Assembly (NCBI RefSeq): GCF_014207095.1
Contig: NZ_JACHBG010000017.1
Location: forward strand, 1-64,000
From: Martinezella lusitana
Lineage (GTDB): Bacteria > Pseudomonadota > Alphaproteobacteria > Rhizobiales > Rhizobiaceae
Reading direction: 5' to 3'
DNA length: 64,000 bases
The translations under genes and the position numbers were made by a program. Positions 60,371 to 64,000 of this stretch are shown here, piece by piece (within the stretch, counting starts at the first letter, position 1; the number at the start of each line of letters is the position of its first letter). The notes under the pieces were generated by a model. It was not told where the DNA came from. It worked only from the letters and a program-made list of their open reading frames with translations, and did not search any database.

Positions 60371-61618
60371 TCACGCATTCTCGGGCAGCTTTTCTTTCGC
60401 GGTGAAGGCGAAAACATCGACCGGTTCACCCAAGCCCTTCAGTGGAAAGGAGCCAAGGCTTTCCATATCGCGCTGACAACTGGCCATTTCGACGAAGGCT
60501 TTGGACAGAAGCACCGGCCGCTTCACCTGCTTCGTTAGCGATTCCAGCCGCGAAGCAATATTGACGGCGGGGCCGATAACGGTGAAGTCGAGCCGTGTAC
60601 GCGAGCCGATATTGCCGTACATCACGTCGCCGACATGCACGCCCACTCCGTAGCGAAGCACCTCGCGGCCATGCTTTCGGTTCTCTTCGTTGAGTGCCGC
60701 TACCGCGGCCTGCGCTTCGCTGATGGAGACGAGGAGATTGTGGCAGGCATTGGGGTCGCTGAGCGGAAAGATGGCGAGAAGCCCGTCGCCCATGAATTTC
60801 AGAATTTCGCCGCCGTGCTTCTCGATCGGTTCAACCATGGCATCGAAATAACCGTTGAGCAGCTCGATGACGTCGTCTCTCGGCCACATATCGGAGATCG
60901 TGGTGAAATCGCGAAGGTCGCAGATCAGGATTGCGGCGCCGACAGTGGCGCCGCTGCCGCGCGTCGTCGCTCCCGCCAGGATCTGCTCGCTGGCATGCGG
61001 TCCGACATAGGTGCGCAAAAGAGTGCGCGCCATAATGTTCTTGAGCCTGATCTCCGTCACCATCGTCAGTGCCGGCAGCAAGTCCTTCAGGAAGGTGATG
61101 TCCCGTTCGGTGAACCCGCCCGGCGCATCGGACGCAAAGGTGACGATGTGGCGCTTGCCGAGCGTATGATAGATCGGCCAGGCGATATAATCCGTCAGCC
61201 CTTCCGCATGCATTTCCTTGTATAAGGGATAGGACAACTGGTTTTTGTCCGAGACCTCCAGATTTTGCCGGACTTCGATTGCACCGTTGAAAATCTCGTT
61301 AATAGGACTGGCCAGAAACTGTGGCGTCTTCTCGACGCCATAGCTGAAGGTGGCAATGTCGCCTTCCTTCATGCCGGTGCGCCAGAGGATCCGCGCGCCG
61401 AGCCATTGCGGATGCAATGTTCTGAAATGCATGGTTGATCGGGCGACCGATATTCCGACCGCTCGCATCTTCTCGCATAGTTCAACGAGGATGTTGTCGA
61501 TGAAGCGCTGCTCGCGAACATCATGCATCAGCCAGTCGAGGATCTTGCTCTGCTTCGTCGGCCAATGACCGCGATCATCGATTTCCGAGCCGACCGTTGC
61601 TTCAATAGAGGATTCCAT
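60371..61618 (-). CDS. Class III adenylate/guanylate cyclase with N-terminal sensor domain
   Basis: 415 residues. Residues 1-195 form a sensory region with a C-terminal HTH-free GAF/autoinducer-like part (ERDITFLKDLLPALT), then the class III cyclase domain from about 225: metal aspartate D234 (LICDLRDFTTISD), KFMGDGLLAIFP with D278, and GVGVHVGDVMYGNIGSRTRL DFTVIG-type loops. It would make cAMP (or cGMP) in the cytoplasm. Rhizobia encode many such soluble cyclases with unknown signals. Starts at ATG 61618. Confidence 0.87.
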   Translation of the reverse strand: MESSIEATVGSEIDDRGHWPTKQSKILDWLMHDVREQRFIDNILVELCEKMRAVGISVARSTMHFRTLHPQWLGARILWRTGMKEGDIATFSYGVEKTPQFLASPINEIFNGAIEVRQNLEVSDKNQLSYPLYKEMHAEGLTDYIAWPIYHTLGKRHIVTFASDAPGGFTERDITFLKDLLPALTMVTEIRLKNIMARTLLRTYVGPHASEQILAGATTRGSGATVGAAILICDLRDFTTISDMWPRDDVIELLNGYFDAMVEPIEKHGGEILKFMGDGLLAIFPLSDPNACHNLLVSISEAQAAVAALNEENRKHGREVLRYGVGVHVGDVMYGNIGSRTRLDFTVIGPAVNIASRLESLTKQVKRPVLLSKAFVEMASCQRDMESLGSFPLKGLGEPVDVFAFTAKEKLPENA

Positions 61619-61836
61619 TTCCTACCCCACAAATTCTCTTGCCTGTCACCGACGGTCGCTGCTTGCGCCGAGGCGAATATATCGCCCTCGCCATTTGCCG
61701 GAAACGATGTTCCGCCAGAAGTTTGCGGATTTGCACGCCAATTCTTCCGCTCTGGCGCGACAACGCTGAATCGGTCATATCCTTCATATGGTTCGGCGGC
61801 TGCCGGGCTGCAAACAAATTGTTTAGGGGTAGCGAA

Positions 61837-62418
61837 TTGAGAGCTTATTTGGCAGGTCCCGAGGTGTTTCTTCCCAATGCGCGGGAAGTGCTGGACCGCA
61901 AGATCGCCTTGGCGCGCAGCTATGGCTTTATGCCAGTATCGCCCGGCGATCTGACCGTTCCGGAAACGGAAACCAAATATCAGCGTGGACTGGCAATCAG
62001 CGCCATCAATGAGAGCCTGATGAGCAGCGCCGATCTCATCATCGCCAATCTCACGCCATTTCGGGGCGTCTCGGCGGATGTCGGCACAGTTTTTGAACTA
62101 GGCTTTATGTGCGCACGCGGTTGCCCCGCCTTTGCCTTTTCCAATGCCACCGAAAATCACTTCGAACGTGTGAGCACCTTCTATCGGTCGGACGTGCATC
62201 TCGGTGCCGACGGACGCCATCGCGGACCGGACGGCATGGCTCTCGAGAATTTCGACATGACAGAAAATCTGATGCTGGATGGCGGAATCGCCACGCGCAA
62301 TGGCGCGATAGTCACGCGAAAAGTGGCGCCTGATCAGCTGTTTCTGGACCTGACCGCCTTTGAAGAATGCTTGAAGCTGGCGGCGAAGAGACTGTTGAAA
62401 CCTGCCGTCGGCGCCTGA
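61837..62418 (+). CDS. Nucleoside 2-deoxyribosyltransferase-like protein
   Basis: 193 residues from a TTG at 61837, chosen because AGGGG lies 8 bases upstream and the family starts MRAYLAGPEVF; the frame is open upstream to 61639 without similarity. Family motifs YLAGPEVFLP, SADLIIANLTPFRG, and DVGTVFELGFM with D81 and catalytic E87. The family transfers deoxyribose between bases or removes a base. Cytoplasmic, divergent from the cyclase gene across 218 bases. Substrate not fixed. Confidence 0.8.
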   Translation: MRAYLAGPEVFLPNAREVLDRKIALARSYGFMPVSPGDLTVPETETKYQRGLAISAINESLMSSADLIIANLTPFRGVSADVGTVFELGFMCARGCPAFAFSNATENHFERVSTFYRSDVHLGADGRHRGPDGMALENFDMTENLMLDGGIATRNGAIVTRKVAPDQLFLDLTAFEECLKLAAKRLLKPAVGA

Positions 62419-62484
62419 CTGCTTACGAGAGGCAGTGTTCCTTCCAAAACGATCGATCGGGCGCGATGCGACGGCGCCGCGGTA

Positions 62485-63303
62485 TCACCAACGCCCTGAC
62501 AGAGCGTCATCGATTGCTTTGGCTCTTGCTGGAAGCTGGCCGTAGGCCGTCACATCCGGCCTGACGAATCCGGCAAGGCCGAGCGATTTCAAAATGGCGC
62601 GGCCGTCCGGGCTTCGGTGTACATCGAGAAGTGCCACCTGAAGCGCATCGTTTGTCTCGAGAGGCAGCTGCCTGGCCGCGACGAGGAGCGGGAAGGGTGC
62701 CGGCCTTGTCGTCGCGATCACTCGCAAAGGGGCGAGCATATCAGGCTCGTGCAGTTCCAATAGTTGGAAAGCATAGGCGTCGATCGCACCGACATCGATC
62801 GCATTGGTGCGGATTGCCTCGATCACCCCATGCGGATTGAGCAGCGGACCGACCGTCTCTGGGGCTGAATGTTCGTTTGCGATTTCGGCAAAAAACTCCC
62901 GCGGCGCATTGTAGCCGGACTGAGAGTCTCGCACTGTCCAACCCCAGCGCAAGCCTGGAAGATCTGCAAGATCAAATGACGCATCGCGCCCCACGACGAT
63001 GTGGCTGGCATAGACCGGTTGTCCCTTGCTCCAATCCGCGAGGGAAACCGGTGCCGCCAGCGGCACGGGACGTTCCTCGGCTGCCAGTTTGGAAAACGGA
63101 TAGCCGCACATGAAAACGACGCCCATATCCGAGCGCGCCCAAAGTTCTGAAAGGGGTGCGGGTGCGGCGTGGGGAATAATCTCGAGATCGACATCGGAAC
63201 GGCGAGAAAGCCAATGGAACAAGCGATCCCATTGCTCCGAAATCCGCGGGCTGAGATTATACATGCGCGAGCAAGCGATGGCTGGGGCTAGGGGCGTCGT
63301 CAT
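62485..63303 (-). CDS. PhnD-like periplasmic-binding-fold protein without signal peptide
   Basis: 272 residues similar to phosphate/phosphonate ABC binding proteins (MGVVFMCGYPFSKLAAEERP, GWTVRDSQSGYNAPREFFAE, PHGVIEAIRTNAIDVGAIDA) but with no signal peptide (start MTTPLAPAIACSRMYNLSPR) and no transporter genes near. It may be a cytoplasmic ligand-binding or enzyme-associated protein. Starts 6 bases after the stop of the ornithine-cyclodeaminase-like gene, so the two are coupled. Confidence 0.75.
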   Translation of the reverse strand: MTTPLAPAIACSRMYNLSPRISEQWDRLFHWLSRRSDVDLEIIPHAAPAPLSELWARSDMGVVFMCGYPFSKLAAEERPVPLAAPVSLADWSKGQPVYASHIVVGRDASFDLADLPGLRWGWTVRDSQSGYNAPREFFAEIANEHSAPETVGPLLNPHGVIEAIRTNAIDVGAIDAYAFQLLELHEPDMLAPLRVIATTRPAPFPLLVAARQLPLETNDALQVALLDVHRSPDGRAILKSLGLAGFVRPDVTAYGQLPARAKAIDDALSGRW

Positions 63304-63309
63304 ATCAGG

Positions 63310-64000
63310 TCACGCAAAACGAAGGCGTTGGCCGATATTCATGCGTCTGGCCTTTTCGACCATCGCCGCGCCGAGCGCGACATCGGTGGTGCTGAGCCCG
63401 CGATGCCAGAAGAGGATAGTCTCCTCGTCATTTTCGCGACCGGGCTTGGCGCCGCAAACGATCTGACCGATTTCGGCATGGAGCGTCTCGGCCGTCACCT
63501 TGCCCTCATCGACATGTCGGCGCAGCGCGCCGAACGGCCGACCGGGACCGCACTGTCCCCAATCGTCAACGACGACCTTGTCCATAATGTCGGTCAGGTC
63601 GAATTCGAGCGCGCTCATCGTGCCGTAGGGAACGACGAATGCACCTTTCTTCACCCAGTTCGTTTTGAAGAGTGGCGCAGGTTCCGGCAGACGGCTGGCC
63701 TCAATCATGATATCGGCGCCCTTGAGGCAATCTTCCCAATTATCCGTCACGACGATCTTTTTGCCGAGGTCCTTTTCCAAGCGCGCAGCGAATGCATCCC
63801 GGCTTTCCGGGCGGCGGGAGTGGACGCGGATTTCTTCGAAATCGAAGAGATGATCGAGCAGACGCACATTCCAATAAGAGGTGCCGCGCGCTCCGATATG
63901 GCCGAGGATCTTGCTGTCCTTGCGGGCAAGATGGCGGGCACCGATAGCCGTGACAGCGCCAGTGCGCATGTCGGTAATCGCGGTCGCGTCGATCACAGCC
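63310..64000 (-). CDS. Ornithine cyclodeaminase/mu-crystallin family protein (5' end beyond window)
   Basis: The C-terminal about 230 residues are inside the window, and the reading frame continues past 64000. Rossmann-fold NAD-binding segment with GHIGARGTSYWNVRLLDHLF, IRVHSRRPESRDAFA and GADIMIEAS; C-terminal LFWHRGLSTTDVALGAAM. Members use NAD to convert ornithine to proline or reduce cyclic imines; exact substrate unknown. Transcribed with the PhnD-like gene downstream of it. Confidence 0.8.
   Translation of the reverse strand, partial: AVIDATAITDMRTGAVTAIGARHLARKDSKILGHIGARGTSYWNVRLLDHLFDFEEIRVHSRRPESRDAFAARLEKDLGKKIVVTDNWEDCLKGADIMIEASRLPEPAPLFKTNWVKKGAFVVPYGTMSALEFDLTDIMDKVVVDDWGQCGPGRPFGALRRHVDEGKVTAETLHAEIGQIVCGAKPGRENDEETILFWHRGLSTTDVALGAAMVEKARRMNIGQRLRFA

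Overview
The window reads as a chromosome-type segment of a fast-growing, free-living alphaproteobacterium of the Rhizobium group. This rests on the G+C-rich codon use, a dctA-dctB/dctD C4-dicarboxylate locus with a sigma-54 promoter, rhizobial families such as DUF992, DUF1127 and CydX, and the many LysR/GntR/AraC-controlled uptake operons. No tRNA, rRNA, insertion sequence, prophage or CRISPR array was seen. Species assignment is inference.

Layout: 1-2.7 kb holds the end of a cytochrome bd operon (cydB tail, cydX), a MocR-type regulator, a DUF983 protein and a 35-residue membrane peptide. 3-9.7 kb is a ribitol utilisation operon: AraC regulator, periplasmic binding protein, ATPase, permease, ribitol dehydrogenase and FGGY pentulose kinase. 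9.7-15.3 kb has two LysR regulators with a cupin protein, a DMT exporter and a flavin/Fe-S N-methylproline-demethylase-like enzyme. 16.4-20.5 kb has uppP and a TPP-riboswitch-led thiM-thiE-thiD operon with a coupled SDR gene. 20.8-22.3 kb has a DUF1127 gene, an RNA locus of five CCUCC-loop hairpins, and a YghU-type glutathione transferase. 22.4-27.2 kb is dctD-dctB / dctA. 27.4-32.5 kb has a Nudix hydrolase, a small XRE regulator, an OmpR/histidine-kinase pair and a Spy-like periplasmic protein. 32.9-40.2 kb has an M24 peptidase facing an operon of GntR regulator, C-S lyase-type PLP enzyme and CUT1 ABC importer. 40.3-50 kb carries small proteins, a YheO-like regulator with a divergent aminotransferase, a DUF763 protein, two overlapping esterases, an acetyltransferase and a diguanylate cyclase. 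50.1-56.1 kb is an archaic (Csu-type) chaperone-usher pilus operon with a possible regulator. 56.4-64 kb has a membrane-anchored unknown, a glycine-rich repeat protein, peptidase T, DUF992, a class III cyclase, a deoxyribosyltransferase-like protein, and a PhnD-like protein next to an ornithine cyclodeaminase homologue cut by the window end.

The most notable locus is 20.78-21.29 kb: a DUF1127 gene followed by one and then four hairpins that each present an anti-Shine-Dalgarno loop (CCTCC/CTCCTCCC). This is the arrangement known from the CcsR sRNAs of Rhodobacter and the cuckoo RNAs of Rhizobiales, here directly upstream of a glutathione transferase gene. Second-tier points are a sugar-type ABC importer fused in one operon to a C-S lyase-type enzyme, an SDR gene inside the thiamine-salvage operon, a dehydrogenase with an apparently incomplete Fe-S motif, a glycine-rich 14-residue repeat protein, and several structured intergenic regions.
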